A stretch of DNA of 64,000 nt from DASUCS01 sp041166745 (lineage in GTDB: Bacteria > Actinomycetota > Acidimicrobiia > Acidimicrobiales > JACDCH01). The stretch's first letter is position 1. Every line of letters begins with the position of its first letter. The stretch covers positions 1 to 64,000 of the forward strand of contig JBEEGH010000016.1 in the NCBI GenBank assembly GCA_041166745.1, written 5' to 3'. The position numbers were made by a program, and so were the translations under genes. The notes beneath the pieces were generated by a model that worked only from the letters and a program-made list of their open reading frames with translations, was not told where the DNA came from and searched no databases. This document shows positions 41,675 to 51,037 of the stretch, one piece after another.

Positions 41675-44600
41675 GAGCCGCCGAGGTTAGAGGCTTTGCG
41701 GTCGTCGCCCGAATCGGGCGGGATCAGGGTTTGCAGGAAGGTGAGGAGTCCCTCGACGAGCTCACCGGGCTTGCGAACCGGCAGTTGCAACTGCTTGGCC
41801 TCGGCCTTGTACACCGCCTCTTGCACCAGACGAGCGAGGCGGACTTCCTGGCTCACCTTCAGTTCGAGCGGACTGAGCCGCACGATGTACGCCGGTCCGC
41901 CGAAGCCCGGGCCCTTGCTCACGTTGATCTCGCGTATTCCGGTGCGGACACACTCGGCGCGCAGCCGGGCGACGTCGAGCAAGGCCGACGCCGTCGGCGG
42001 CACCGGCCCGTACCGGTCCTCCCACTCGGCCCGGATGTCGGCCACCTCCGCCTCCGAGGTCACGGCCGCGAGCCGGCGATAGGCCTCGAGTCGCAGGTCT
42101 TCCCGCACCACGTAGTCCTTCGCAAGGTTGGCGTCGATCGGCAGATCGAGCTTGATCTCCGCCGGCTCCCGCAACGGCTCGCCCTTCAACTCCGCGACGG
42201 CTTCGTTGACCATCTGGCAGTAGAGGTCGTAGCCGACCGCGGCGATGTGCCCCGACTGACCGGTGCCGAGCAGGTTGCCGGCGCCGCGGATCTCGAGGTC
42301 GCGCATGGCGATCTTGAAACCACTGCCGAGCTCCGTGGTCTCGCCGATGGTCTTCAGCCGTTCGTAGGCCTCCTCGGTCAGCGGCTTCTCCGGCGGATAG
42401 AAGAGATAGGCGTAGGCCCGCATGCCGGCCCGGCCGACCCGACCGCGCAGCTGATGCAACTGACCGAGGCCGAGCCGGTCGGCCCGGTCGACGACGAGGG
42501 TGTTCACCGTCGGCATGTCGATGCCGGATTCGATGATCGTCGTGCACACGAGCACGTCGTACTCGCCCTCCCAGAAGTCGAGCACGACCTTCTCGAGCGT
42601 GCCCTCGTCCATCTGTCCGTGCGCGACGGCGACGCGGGCCTCGGGCACGAGCTCACGAATCCCGGCCGCCGTGTGCTCGATGTCCATCACGCGGTTGTGC
42701 ACGAAGAAGACCTGGCCCTCGCGTAGCAACTCGCGACGGATCGCCTCACCGACAGCGCGCTCGTCGTACGCCCCGACGTACGTGAGGATCGGCTGCCGCT
42801 CGGCCGGAGGCGTGTTGAGCAGTGTGAGATCACGGATGCCGGTGAGGCTCATTTCCAACGTGCGCGGGATGGGCGTGGCGGTGAGCGTCAGCACGTCGAT
42901 GTCGGTCTTGAGCTCCTTGATGCGCTCCTTGTGGCTCACACCGAACCGTTGCTCCTCGTCGACAACGAGCAAACCGAGGTTCTTGAAGCGAATGTCTTCT
43001 GACAGCAGGCGATGCGTGCCGATGACGAGATCGACGGTGCCGTCCGCGAGTCCTTGCACCACCTTCGCGGCCTGCTTCGGCGTGAGAAAGCGCGAGAGCA
43101 CCTCGACTCGAACGGGGTAACCGGAGAACCGCTCGCCGAACGTCTGACCGTGCTGTTGCGCGAGCAAGGTCGTGGGTACGAGCACGGCGACCTGCTTGCC
43201 GTCCTGCACGGCCTTGAACGCCGCACGGATCGCGACCTCGGTCTTGCCGAAGCCCACATCGCCACACACGAGGCGATCCATCGGTGTGGCCTGCTCCATG
43301 TCGGCCTTCACGTCGACGATCGCTTGGAGCTGATCCACCGTCTCCTGATACGGGAAGGCATCCTCCAGCTCCTGCTGCCACGGCGTGTCGGGCGCATACG
43401 CGTGGCCAGGGCTGTGTACGCGGGTTTGGTAGAGCACGACGAGCTCTTGCGCGATTTGCGTGACCTCCGCCCGGACTCGCGCCTTTGTCTTGGCCCAGTC
43501 GCCACCACCGAGCCTGCTCAAGGCCGGCTGATCACCGCCGGTGTAATGCCGCACCGTGTCGATCTGGTCGGACGGCACGTAGAGCTTGTCGTCGCCGCGG
43601 TACTCGAGCAGCAGGTAGTCGCGCTCGACGCCATTGATGGCGCGCTTCACCATTCCGCCGAACCGCGCGACGCCGTGCTGGTGGTGCACGACGTGATCAC
43701 CGGGTGAGAGGTCGTCGAAGAATTTCGCGGCGTCGGTGCGGCGTCGCGTACGCGCTGGGCGATGCGCTCGCCGACGGCCGGTGAGGTCGGCCTCGGCGAG
43801 CACCGCAAGCTTGATCGCCGGAAGGATGAACCCGCGCTCGAGTGACGCGATCTCGAGCTCGGGCTTGAGACCGTGCTCGTCGAGTAGCCGGCGAATGCGG
43901 GCCGCTGACCCTTCGTTGTCCGCGCCGACCACGATGCGGTAGCCCTGCTGACGCAGGTTGGCCAACTGGCCCATGAGGCGATCGCCACCGCCGACGACGG
44001 GATCCCAGCCCATCGCTTGGACCGTGGTCACGCTCGGGCCTTCGGGCGCGACCGTCATCGTCCACGCCGGGGCGTCCGTGTGGGCCAACAGACGATCGAA
44101 CGGCATGTGCAGACTCGGGAACTCGGTGGTGCCCGCGGCGTCGGCTCCCCATGTCTTCGCGAGGGTGCGAGCAAGGTCGGCTTCCTCGGCGAGGATGTCG
44201 GCGGCGCGATCACGGAGCCGTTTGGGCTCGACGAGGATGATCTGCGCATCGCTCGGCAGGAGATCGAGCAGCACGTGCTCACGGTCGGCGAGCCACGGCA
44301 GCCACGACTCCATGCCGTCGAAGGTCAACCCGTTGGCCAATCGCTCCCACTGCTCGCGACCCCAGGGCTCGCGAGCGATGAGCCGGTCGGCGCGCTCACG
44401 TACCTCGCCGGTCGTCAGCAACTCGCGACACGGAAACACGACGACGCGCTCGATCGGGTCGGTGGAGCGCTGATCGCTGACCGAGAACTCGCTGAGGCGA
44501 TCGACCTCGTCGCCCCAGAGGTCGACGCGGACGGGGGTGTCGGCGGTCGACGGGAAGATGTCGACGATCGAGCCGCGCACCGCCACCTCGCCGCGATGCT

Positions 44601-45099
44601 CGACTTGGTCTTCTCGGCGGTAGCCGGACTGCACGAGAGCGCTCACGAGCTCGTCACGGTCGCGGCGCTGGCCGATCTCGATCTCGACCGGCTCGACCTT
44701 CTCGACGTCGGGGCCGAGGCGCTGGGCGAGGGCCCGGATCGGAGCGATGACCACGTCGGGGGCGCGGTCCGGTTGGAGGAGTCGCCAGATCGTGCGCAGG
44801 CGGCGGCCCATCGTCTCGACGCCAGGACTCACCCGCTCGAACGGCAGGGTCTCCCACGCGGGGAACAGGTCGACGCGATCGGGCCCGAGGAAGGCGGCGA
44901 GATCGTGAGCGAGCCGCTCACCATCCGCCGTCGTGGGGACGGCGACGAGATAGGGCCGGCGCTTGGTGGTCTCGACGAGACCGGCGATCGTGAAGGCCCG
45001 AGCCGGCTCGGGCACGGCGATGAGCGCGTTTGTCCGCCCCCGAACTTCGAGCAGGGCGGGGTCGTCGCGCAGCAGCTTCGGAAGATCAAACAAGCTCAT
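41671..45099 (-). CDS. mfd: Transcription-repair coupling factor Mfd
   Basis: 1142 residues from ATG 45099 (MSLFDLPKLLRDD); the frame is open 17 codons further upstream. UvrB-homology N-terminal part (ALAQRLGPDV), RNA polymerase-interacting domain (PGDHVVHHQHGVARFGGM), then RecG-like helicase with DRLVCGDVGFGKTEVAIRA (Walker A), LLVVDEEQRFGV (DEEQ box), LTATPIPRTLEMSL, and the TRG motif region (HQLRGRVGRAG). It removes stalled RNA polymerase and recruits UvrA. Confidence 0.96.
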   Translation of the reverse strand: MSLFDLPKLLRDDPALLEVRGRTNALIAVPEPARAFTIAGLVETTKRRPYLVAVPTTADGERLAHDLAAFLGPDRVDLFPAWETLPFERVSPGVETMGRRLRTIWRLLQPDRAPDVVIAPIRALAQRLGPDVEKVEPVEIEIGQRRDRDELVSALVQSGYRREDQVEHRGEVAVRGSIVDIFPSTADTPVRVDLWGDEVDRLSEFSVSDQRSTDPIERVVVFPCRELLTTGEVRERADRLIAREPWGREQWERLANGLTFDGMESWLPWLADREHVLLDLLPSDAQIILVEPKRLRDRAADILAEEADLARTLAKTWGADAAGTTEFPSLHMPFDRLLAHTDAPAWTMTVAPEGPSVTTVQAMGWDPVVGGGDRLMGQLANLRQQGYRIVVGADNEGSAARIRRLLDEHGLKPELEIASLERGFILPAIKLAVLAEADLTGRRRAHRPARTRRRTDAAKFFDDLSPGDHVVHHQHGVARFGGMVKRAINGVERDYLLLEYRGDDKLYVPSDQIDTVRHYTGGDQPALSRLGGGDWAKTKARVRAEVTQIAQELVVLYQTRVHSPGHAYAPDTPWQQELEDAFPYQETVDQLQAIVDVKADMEQATPMDRLVCGDVGFGKTEVAIRAAFKAVQDGKQVAVLVPTTLLAQQHGQTFGERFSGYPVRVEVLSRFLTPKQAAKVVQGLADGTVDLVIGTHRLLSEDIRFKNLGLLVVDEEQRFGVSHKERIKELKTDIDVLTLTATPIPRTLEMSLTGIRDLTLLNTPPAERQPILTYVGAYDERAVGEAIRRELLREGQVFFVHNRVMDIEHTAAGIRELVPEARVAVAHGQMDEGTLEKVVLDFWEGEYDVLVCTTIIESGIDMPTVNTLVVDRADRLGLGQLHQLRGRVGRAGMRAYAYLFYPPEKPLTEEAYERLKTIGETTELGSGFKIAMRDLEIRGAGNLLGTGQSGHIAAVGYDLYCQMVNEAVAELKGEPLREPAEIKLDLPIDANLAKDYVVREDLRLEAYRRLAAVTSEAEVADIRAEWEDRYGPVPPTASALLDVARLRAECVRTGIREINVSKGPGFGGPAYIVRLSPLELKVSQEVRLARLVQEAVYKAEAKQLQLPVRKPGELVEGLLTFLQTLIPPDSGDDRKASNLGGS

Positions 45100-45140
45100 C
45101 GACAGCCCGGTAACGCTACCGGGGTCCGCCCGCGAGCAAT

Positions 45141-45182
45141 TCCAGTGCATAGCGACACATTTCTGTGTCGCTATGCACTGGA
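45141..45182. promoter_or_regulatory. 19-bp perfect palindrome upstream of mfd
   Basis: TCCAGTGCATAGCGACACA (45141-45159), loop TTTC, TGTGTCGCTATGCACTGGA (45164-45182). It lies between the GNAT gene end (45197) and the mfd start (45099). It has only about 50% GC and no T-tract, unlike a strong terminator, so it may be an operator or a leader hairpin. Confidence 0.6.
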
Positions 45183-45196
45183 TTTCGTGATCTACC

Positions 45197-45952
45197 TCAC
45201 GGGCGGAGCCACATGGTCCAGCGGGTGAGGGCGGTGTAACCGAGGCGTTCGTAGACCGGACGGCCGGGGTCGCTGGCGATGAGTATCGCCGGCAACGACG
45301 GGTCGGCGGTCGTCGCCGCCCACGTGACTGCCGCGCCGTAACCCCGGCCGCGGCGACCTTCGAGCGTGGCCACCATCTCCACGCAGTTCACGCCGGCAGC
45401 GACGTGCGCAGCCGCAGTCGCGACCGGGTGGCCGTCGACGAACCCGAGCCACAAGCGCGTGGGGCCGCCCAACACGCGCTCATCGTAGAAACGGCCCCAC
45501 CGATAGGGCTGCAGGTCCGCCAGCGGAAAGCCGTCCACGAGCGTCCGCTCGAACACCTCGAGTCCGGGTTGGTCGACGACCTCGTGGATGCGCAGCTCGG
45601 CCGGAATCGGCGGCGCCGCCGCCCCCCCGGGAAGACGGGCCATCAACGGCGGGTACCCGACGAGGTGCCAGCCGCGCTCGGCGAGGTCGGGCGTGTCGTA
45701 GGGGCTCGTCAACGTGGCGGCGATTCCAGGCGGCACCACGTCACCGATCGCGCCGAGTACTGCGTCCCAGTCCTCCGGTGGCGACAGCACCACCGCGGCG
45801 TTGATGAACATGCCGCGGTCGCCGAGCCAACCGATCACGAGGTCGCGGTCGTGGTGCAACGGCCGGCCCACCGCCGTGGCGTGATGCACGATCCGGTCGG
45901 CCATGCTCCAAGCCGCGCGGTCGGTCAGTGTGTCGAATTCGGTGATGGTCAC
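45197..45952 (-). CDS. GNAT-family N-acetyltransferase
   Basis: 251 residues from GTG 45952, two bases after the upstream regulator's stop. A degenerate N-terminal half (ITEFDTLTDRAAW) precedes a C-terminal GNAT domain: LWLGFVDGHPVATAAAHVAAG, MVATLEGRRGRGYGAAVTWAA (coenzyme A loop R-x2-G-x-G) and PVYERLGYTALTRW. Substrate unknown. It is the second gene of an operon with the large ATPase regulator. Confidence 0.85.
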   Translation of the reverse strand: MTITEFDTLTDRAAWSMADRIVHHATAVGRPLHHDRDLVIGWLGDRGMFINAAVVLSPPEDWDAVLGAIGDVVPPGIAATLTSPYDTPDLAERGWHLVGYPPLMARLPGGAAAPPIPAELRIHEVVDQPGLEVFERTLVDGFPLADLQPYRWGRFYDERVLGGPTRLWLGFVDGHPVATAAAHVAAGVNCVEMVATLEGRRGRGYGAAVTWAATTADPSLPAILIASDPGRPVYERLGYTALTRWTMWLRP

Positions 45953-45954
45953 GC

Positions 45955-48900
45955 TCAGCTGGCGCCAGAACGCGACTCGCACCGCCAGATGACCGGCTGC
46001 TCCGGCCGGTACGAGCAGAACGTGCCCGTCCGGATCGAGTTCGAGAGGTGCCGAGCCAATGCCGGATGGGTCGCGTCGATGCGCCGGATCGCATCCCGCA
46101 AGCGGGCCGTGACCGCCTTGCGCAACCGCTCGACCGGATCAGGGCCGTTCGTGCGGGGCCGACCTCCCAGACCGAGCGATGCGGACAGCTCTTCGAGCAG
46201 GAAGTCGCGCTCGGTTCGTGCTCGCTCGGCGCGCACGATGTCGTTGGCCGCTTCCGCCTCCGCAAGGTCGCCGTCGAGCTCTTCGAGACGAGCTCGATAT
46301 GCGGCGACCGCTTGGCGGTCGAGCGTCTCGTCGCGGCCCGACGACCGTGCCGCGATTGCCATCGCCGCCGGAAGGGCCTCGAGTTCGGTCACGTGCACGT
46401 CGAGTCCGGGGCGCGGCAACAGCAGCGCGAGGTCGGCCATGCCTTTCACGTGCTTCACGATCGTCGACGTGCCGCCAAACGACACATGCCACACGTCCCC
46501 CGCCCGGCGAAGCGTCGCCTCGCCGGGTTCGAGTGCGGGTATGACCGGGCCGCCTCGGGCGAAATGGTGAAAGCCGAGCGCCGCGAACGTCGCGTCCGCA
46601 ACCCCGGCGAGCTCCGTACCTTCAGCTGTACCTTCCAGCGCGTCCGCCAGCGCGCGTTGCGAGTGGGCGACGAGCAGCGCGCCGGCAGCTCGGTTGGCAT
46701 CCAGTGCAGCTCGTGCATACGGAACCGCCTCAGTCCGACGGCCGAGCGCGGTGAGCCCCAACGCGATGAACCGGTCGACCGCACCATGCAGACCCGCGCC
46801 GATGCCCTCGAACGCGAAGCGCCCCGCGTGAGGGGTCAGCGCCTCGACCGCCGCGGCCAACAATGGATGCGACAGCATCGCGGCGGCGTCGACGATCGTC
46901 ACTGCTCCTGGCAACCACTCGGCGTCGAGCGGAAGCGAAGCGAGACCGGTTGCGAGCAGACGGTCGAGCATCGCGCTCGCGTCGACCGTCCGACCCATGT
47001 CGAACTGGAAGCGAGCCAAGTTGCCGTACGCCTGTGGAGAGGCCGCCAACTCCCCCATCGCGAAGGTGATCTCGTCGAGCAACGTGCCCATCTCCTCGAC
47101 GCGGGCTGTTTGGTGGCTGAGCTCCGAGCGCAGGACGATCGCGAGCATCGATGCGTTCTCGCTGCCCGCACGCTCGCCGATACGAGCCGCTTCGGCCGCG
47201 GCCTCCTCGGTCGCCGCGACGTCACCGGACGCCATCGCCCACATGCCCCGCCACAGCGGCACGTACCAGGAGTACAGCGGATTGCCGACCTCAGCAGCAC
47301 GACGGGCGAACGCCGACATCTCGGCCATCGCCGCGGGAACGTCGCCGGCCTCCAACCGCGCAACGAACCGCAGCCGTCGCCCGAGGAGCTCGAGCCCGCC
47401 GTCCGCGGCGCCAACCGCGATCTCGATGATCTCGGTCGACTCGGCGTGCCGCCGGTCGATGTCGTCTGGACCGGCGATGGCGTCGCAGTGCGCCGCGAGC
47501 GCACCCGCCAGCGCCAAGGGGTCGTCACCTGATCGGGCGAGCGCAACCGCCTGCTCGGCCAACGCGAGTCGTCGTTCGGTGGGCGCGGCAAACGAGAGCG
47601 CCACCGAGAGCCGAGCGAGCACTCGGGCCCGCAACGCCGGGTCGCCCGCGGCGCCGAGCGCCGACGCGGCCTCCTCGAGGAGATCGATCTGGCGTTGATC
47701 GAACAGGCGGATCTCGAACCCGCCGAGGTCGGCCGAGAACCCCAACGCCGCGCGGGCCAGCACATCGGCCGATTCCATCGATCGACCGAGTGCAGCCGCA
47801 GTCGTGAACGCGGCAACTGCGTGATCACGATCACCCGCGAGCAGCCGAGCACGCCCGAACGTGAGCCATGCCTCAGCGCGAGGCTCATCCGCACTCCCGC
47901 CCGACGGAAGCACGGCTAGCGCTCGTTCCGCGTGTACTGCCGCGTCTTCCCACGCGAATGCTTCGAGGGCCGCGTCGGCCGCGCGCATCGCCCACCCTGC
48001 CGCGTCGATGTCCGGCCCCGTGGCGGCCGACAGCAGGTGATGGGCGATCGTCGCCGGGTCAGCGTCGATGCTGACCAGCGCCGCGGCCGCGGCCGTGTGG
48101 AGCTGCAGCTTCCGCGACGTCGGCAATGCCTCGAGCGCGGCCTGTCGGAAGAGGTCATGCACGAACGCCCACCCGCCGGGATCGGCGGACGCGTGCACGA
48201 TGCGCGCGGCCGCCGCCGCATCGAGGGCGTCCAGTGTTGCCTGCGCGTCAGTTCCCGCGACGCTGGCGACGGTCGAAGGGCGGAACGCTCCGCCCAGCAC
48301 CGCGGCGGCCTCGAGTACCGATCGAACATCGACGGACAACGCGTCGAGCCGCCGGTTCAGGACATCGCGTGCACCCGCCGGCAGCACGTCGTCGCGCCCG
48401 CTGGCCAGCAATCGACTCACTTGGACGACGAGGAACGGGTTGCCGCCCGTGCGGCCCACGACATCGGCGACCGTGCGATCGTCGGGCGCGCGCCCCAAGG
48501 CGCCCTCGATGACCGCTGCCACCTCTGGCGGCCCAAGCGGCGCGAGCGCGATCCGATCCGCCGCCGTCGCGACGCCCGCCAACAGCGAGTCCGACGCCAC
48601 CTCGTTGTCGCGATAGGTGCCGATGATCAGCATCGGGGTCGCGGGCAGGCGGCCGCGCATGGCCGCGAGCAGCCGAACGGTTCCATCATCGGCCCAGTGC
48701 AGGTCGTCGAGCACCAGCACGATGGGTCGCTGCCGGGCGAGCGCAGTCAGGGCATCGACGACGCGCGCGTACGCACCCGCCCGGGCGGCCGTCGCGGCAG
48801 TCGGGTCGAGCTCTTCGTTGCTGGATAGCACGGACAGTGCGCCGACGCCTGCCTCGCCGAGATCGGCGAGCACCGATCGCCAGGGGGCGTGCGCTGTCGC

Positions 48901-49107
48901 GTCGTCTTGCCAACACGCGGCCCAGAGCACCTCCGCCCCCACCGCCGCGGCCGCCGTCGCCACGCTCTGCGCGGCCGTGGTCTTGCCGATTCCGGGTTCG
49001 CCGGTGACGAAGACCAGCGAGCCGCGACCATCAGCCGCGGCAAGGACGGCTTCGCGCAGGACGTCCAACGGGCCCACCGAGGATCGACGGTAGCTCTGGT
49101 CTGGCAT
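45955..49107 (-). CDS. Large MalT/LuxR-type AAA ATPase regulator without LuxR HTH
   Basis: 1050 residues from ATG 49107; the frame is open to 49161. Near the N-terminus SLVFVTGEPGIGKTTAAQ is Walker A and RPIVLVLDDLHWADDG Walker B, followed by GRTGGNPFLVVQVSRL. A long Ala-rich TPR-like region fills the middle. The C-terminus (ARTERDFLLEELSASLGLG to RTGTFCSYRPEQPVIW) is a domain shared by some actinobacterial ATPase regulators instead of a LuxR helix-turn-helix. It would sense a signal and modulate transcription; the target is unknown. Confidence 0.85.
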   Translation of the reverse strand: MPDQSYRRSSVGPLDVLREAVLAAADGRGSLVFVTGEPGIGKTTAAQSVATAAAAVGAEVLWAACWQDDATAHAPWRSVLADLGEAGVGALSVLSSNEELDPTAATAARAGAYARVVDALTALARQRPIVLVLDDLHWADDGTVRLLAAMRGRLPATPMLIIGTYRDNEVASDSLLAGVATAADRIALAPLGPPEVAAVIEGALGRAPDDRTVADVVGRTGGNPFLVVQVSRLLASGRDDVLPAGARDVLNRRLDALSVDVRSVLEAAAVLGGAFRPSTVASVAGTDAQATLDALDAAAAARIVHASADPGGWAFVHDLFRQAALEALPTSRKLQLHTAAAAALVSIDADPATIAHHLLSAATGPDIDAAGWAMRAADAALEAFAWEDAAVHAERALAVLPSGGSADEPRAEAWLTFGRARLLAGDRDHAVAAFTTAAALGRSMESADVLARAALGFSADLGGFEIRLFDQRQIDLLEEAASALGAAGDPALRARVLARLSVALSFAAPTERRLALAEQAVALARSGDDPLALAGALAAHCDAIAGPDDIDRRHAESTEIIEIAVGAADGGLELLGRRLRFVARLEAGDVPAAMAEMSAFARRAAEVGNPLYSWYVPLWRGMWAMASGDVAATEEAAAEAARIGERAGSENASMLAIVLRSELSHQTARVEEMGTLLDEITFAMGELAASPQAYGNLARFQFDMGRTVDASAMLDRLLATGLASLPLDAEWLPGAVTIVDAAAMLSHPLLAAAVEALTPHAGRFAFEGIGAGLHGAVDRFIALGLTALGRRTEAVPYARAALDANRAAGALLVAHSQRALADALEGTAEGTELAGVADATFAALGFHHFARGGPVIPALEPGEATLRRAGDVWHVSFGGTSTIVKHVKGMADLALLLPRPGLDVHVTELEALPAAMAIAARSSGRDETLDRQAVAAYRARLEELDGDLAEAEAANDIVRAERARTERDFLLEELSASLGLGGRPRTNGPDPVERLRKAVTARLRDAIRRIDATHPALARHLSNSIRTGTFCSYRPEQPVIWRCESRSGAS

Positions 49108-49159
49108 CGCCACCCTCGTTCTGGCGCCTCTCCTTCGACCGACCAGGAAGGAGACCGCC

Positions 49160-49198
49160 ATGGCGGTACATGTTCCGTTCTACCGGCTGCAGCCGTAA
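49160..49198 (+). CDS. 12-codon leader ORF coupled to the SRPBCC gene
   Basis: ATG 49160 encodes MAVHVPFYRLQP and stops at TAA 49196-49198; the last A is the first base of the SRPBCC ATG (TAATG). AAGGAG (49148-49153) six bases upstream is the best Shine-Dalgarno in this intergenic region, and the downstream gene has none of its own. This suggests translational coupling or attenuation. Confidence 0.5.
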   Translation: MAVHVPFYRLQP

Positions 49199-49662
49199 TG
49201 TCGCCGATCATGAGAGAGGCAAAGATCCACATCGCGGCGAGTCCCGACACGGTGTACGCGATGGTTGCCGACGTGACCCGCATGGGTGAGTGGAGCCCGG
49301 AGAACCTCGGCGGCGAGTGGCTCGACGGCGCCACTGGTCCGGCGGCCGGCGCACGCTTCAAAGGGAAGAACAAGCGCAAGGCCGGCTGGAGCACCAAGTG
49401 CACGGTCACCACCGCGGAACCAGGACGCGAGTTCGCGTTCAGCGTCGGCAAGGACGAGACGACGTGGCGCTATCAGTTCGATCCCGCGGGCGACGGCACC
49501 GACGTCATCGAGTCGTTCGAGGTCGTGAAGGTGCCCGGCGCGATCGGCCGCTTCCTCACGAAGCTCGGCACGGGCTTGCCCTGGTCGGAACGCGAAGGCG
49601 ACCTCGTGAGAGGCATGGAGCAAACGCTGGCGAACCTCAAGGCGGCGGCCGAAGCCTCGTAG
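49198..49662 (+). CDS. SRPBCC family protein (polyketide cyclase/START-like)
   Basis: 154 residues from ATG 49198; ATG 49210 (MREAKIHIAAS) is an alternative. SRPBCC layout: IHIAASPDTVYAMVADVTRM, WSPENLGGEWLDGATG, FAFSVGKDETTWRYQF and VIESFEVVKVPG, ending in GMEQTLANLKAAAE. These lipid-binding-fold proteins carry or modify hydrophobic ligands; the ligand is unknown. It is divergent from the ATPase regulator, which may control it. Confidence 0.85.
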   Translation: MSPIMREAKIHIAASPDTVYAMVADVTRMGEWSPENLGGEWLDGATGPAAGARFKGKNKRKAGWSTKCTVTTAEPGREFAFSVGKDETTWRYQFDPAGDGTDVIESFEVVKVPGAIGRFLTKLGTGLPWSEREGDLVRGMEQTLANLKAAAEAS

Positions 49663-49681
49663 GTCCGACTAGAACGGCGTC

Positions 49682-51037
49682 ATGCTCTCGAGGCGGACGT
49701 TTCTGACCGGACTCGGCGCCGGCGCCGTCGGCCTCGCGGTGAACGGCTGCGCGAAGGGAGGCAGCTCGTCGACGCCTTCCTCGTCGTCCGCGAGCACGAC
49801 GACCACCACCGTCCTGCGGGCTGCGGGTGACCGACCGGATCCATCCAAGCCCGAAGGCGTCGACACCCTCCCGCAGATCGAGCACATCGTCGTCGTGATG
49901 ATGGAGAACCACAGCTACGACAACTACCTGGGCATGCTCGGCCGCGGCGACGGGTTGACGCGCGGTCCGGATGGCAAGCCCACGAATTCGAATCTCGACG
50001 CGACGGGCCAGCCGCTGCGCGCCTTTCACATGGCGAACACGTGCCAGCTGCCGAGGAAGCCGAGCCAGGCCTGGGGCGCCACCCATCAGCAGTACGCCGA
50101 TGGTGCGATGACCGGGTTCGTGCAGAGCGACAGCGGCCCGGTCTCGATGGGCTACTGGACCGGCGACGACATTCCGTTCTATTACGCGCTGGCCAACACG
50201 TTCCCGGTCTGCGATCGCTGGTTCGGATCGTGCCTCGCGCAGACGTTCCCGAACCGCAGGTACCTGTTGGCGGGCACGTCGTTCGGCTCGGTCAACAATG
50301 ACTTGAACTTCACGCTGACAGGCCCACAGCCGGTAGGCGGCACGATCATGGATCAGCTGAACAAGCACAGCATCCCTTGGAAGGACTACTTCACGAACCT
50401 GCCCTCGGTCGGGCTGTTTCCTCCGGTGTTCCAGGCGAACCAGGAGAAGATCGTCAAGATCGATCAGTTCTATGCCGACGCCGCGGCGGGCAACCTGCCG
50501 GCCTTCTGTCTCGTCGAACCCGACTACGAACGGACGAGCGAGGAGAACAGCGAAGACATCACGCTGGGCGAAGCGTTCACCGCGAAGGCAGTGCAGGCCG
50601 TCATGAACGGACCGGGCTGGGCCAAGACCATGTTGATCTGGTGTTACGACGAACACGGCGGCTACTACGACCACGTTGCACCGCCCGCGGCGATCGCGCC
50701 CGACAACATCCCTCCGATGATCGGTCCGAGCGACGCGCCGGGCGACTTTGCCCGCTACGGGTTTCGGGTTCCCGCGGCCATCGTCTCGCCCTGGGCCAGG
50801 CGCAACTACGTGTCACACGTCGTGCACGATCACACGTCGATCCTCAAGCTCGTCGAGCGGAAGTTCAACCTGCCCGCGCTCACGGCACGCGACGCGAACG
50901 CCGACGATCTGCTCGACTCGCTCGACTTCGACCACGGCCCGGCATTCCTCACGCCGCCAACGCTTCCGGGCTCGCACAACGACGGGGTCACCGCGTTGTG
51001 CGCGGAAGCCGGCCCGGTACCTAATCCTCTGGGGTGA
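49682..51037 (+). CDS. Tat-exported phospholipase C / phosphoesterase family lipoprotein
   Basis: 451 residues from ATG 49682. SRRTFLTGLGAGAVGLAVNGC combines a twin-arginine motif with a lipobox (VNGC), so it is probably exported folded and anchored by lipid. A Ser/Thr-rich linker leads to the PF04185 phosphoesterase domain: IEHIVVVMMENHSYDNYLG (metal and nucleophile region), CDRWFGSCLAQTFPNRRYLL, WCYDEHGGYYDHV and HDHTSILKLVERKF. It would hydrolyse phosphodiester lipids or related substrates outside the cell. Its 3' end overlaps pth by 17 bases. Confidence 0.9.
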   Translation: MLSRRTFLTGLGAGAVGLAVNGCAKGGSSSTPSSSSASTTTTTVLRAAGDRPDPSKPEGVDTLPQIEHIVVVMMENHSYDNYLGMLGRGDGLTRGPDGKPTNSNLDATGQPLRAFHMANTCQLPRKPSQAWGATHQQYADGAMTGFVQSDSGPVSMGYWTGDDIPFYYALANTFPVCDRWFGSCLAQTFPNRRYLLAGTSFGSVNNDLNFTLTGPQPVGGTIMDQLNKHSIPWKDYFTNLPSVGLFPPVFQANQEKIVKIDQFYADAAAGNLPAFCLVEPDYERTSEENSEDITLGEAFTAKAVQAVMNGPGWAKTMLIWCYDEHGGYYDHVAPPAAIAPDNIPPMIGPSDAPGDFARYGFRVPAAIVSPWARRNYVSHVVHDHTSILKLVERKFNLPALTARDANADDLLDSLDFDHGPAFLTPPTLPGSHNDGVTALCAEAGPVPNPLG

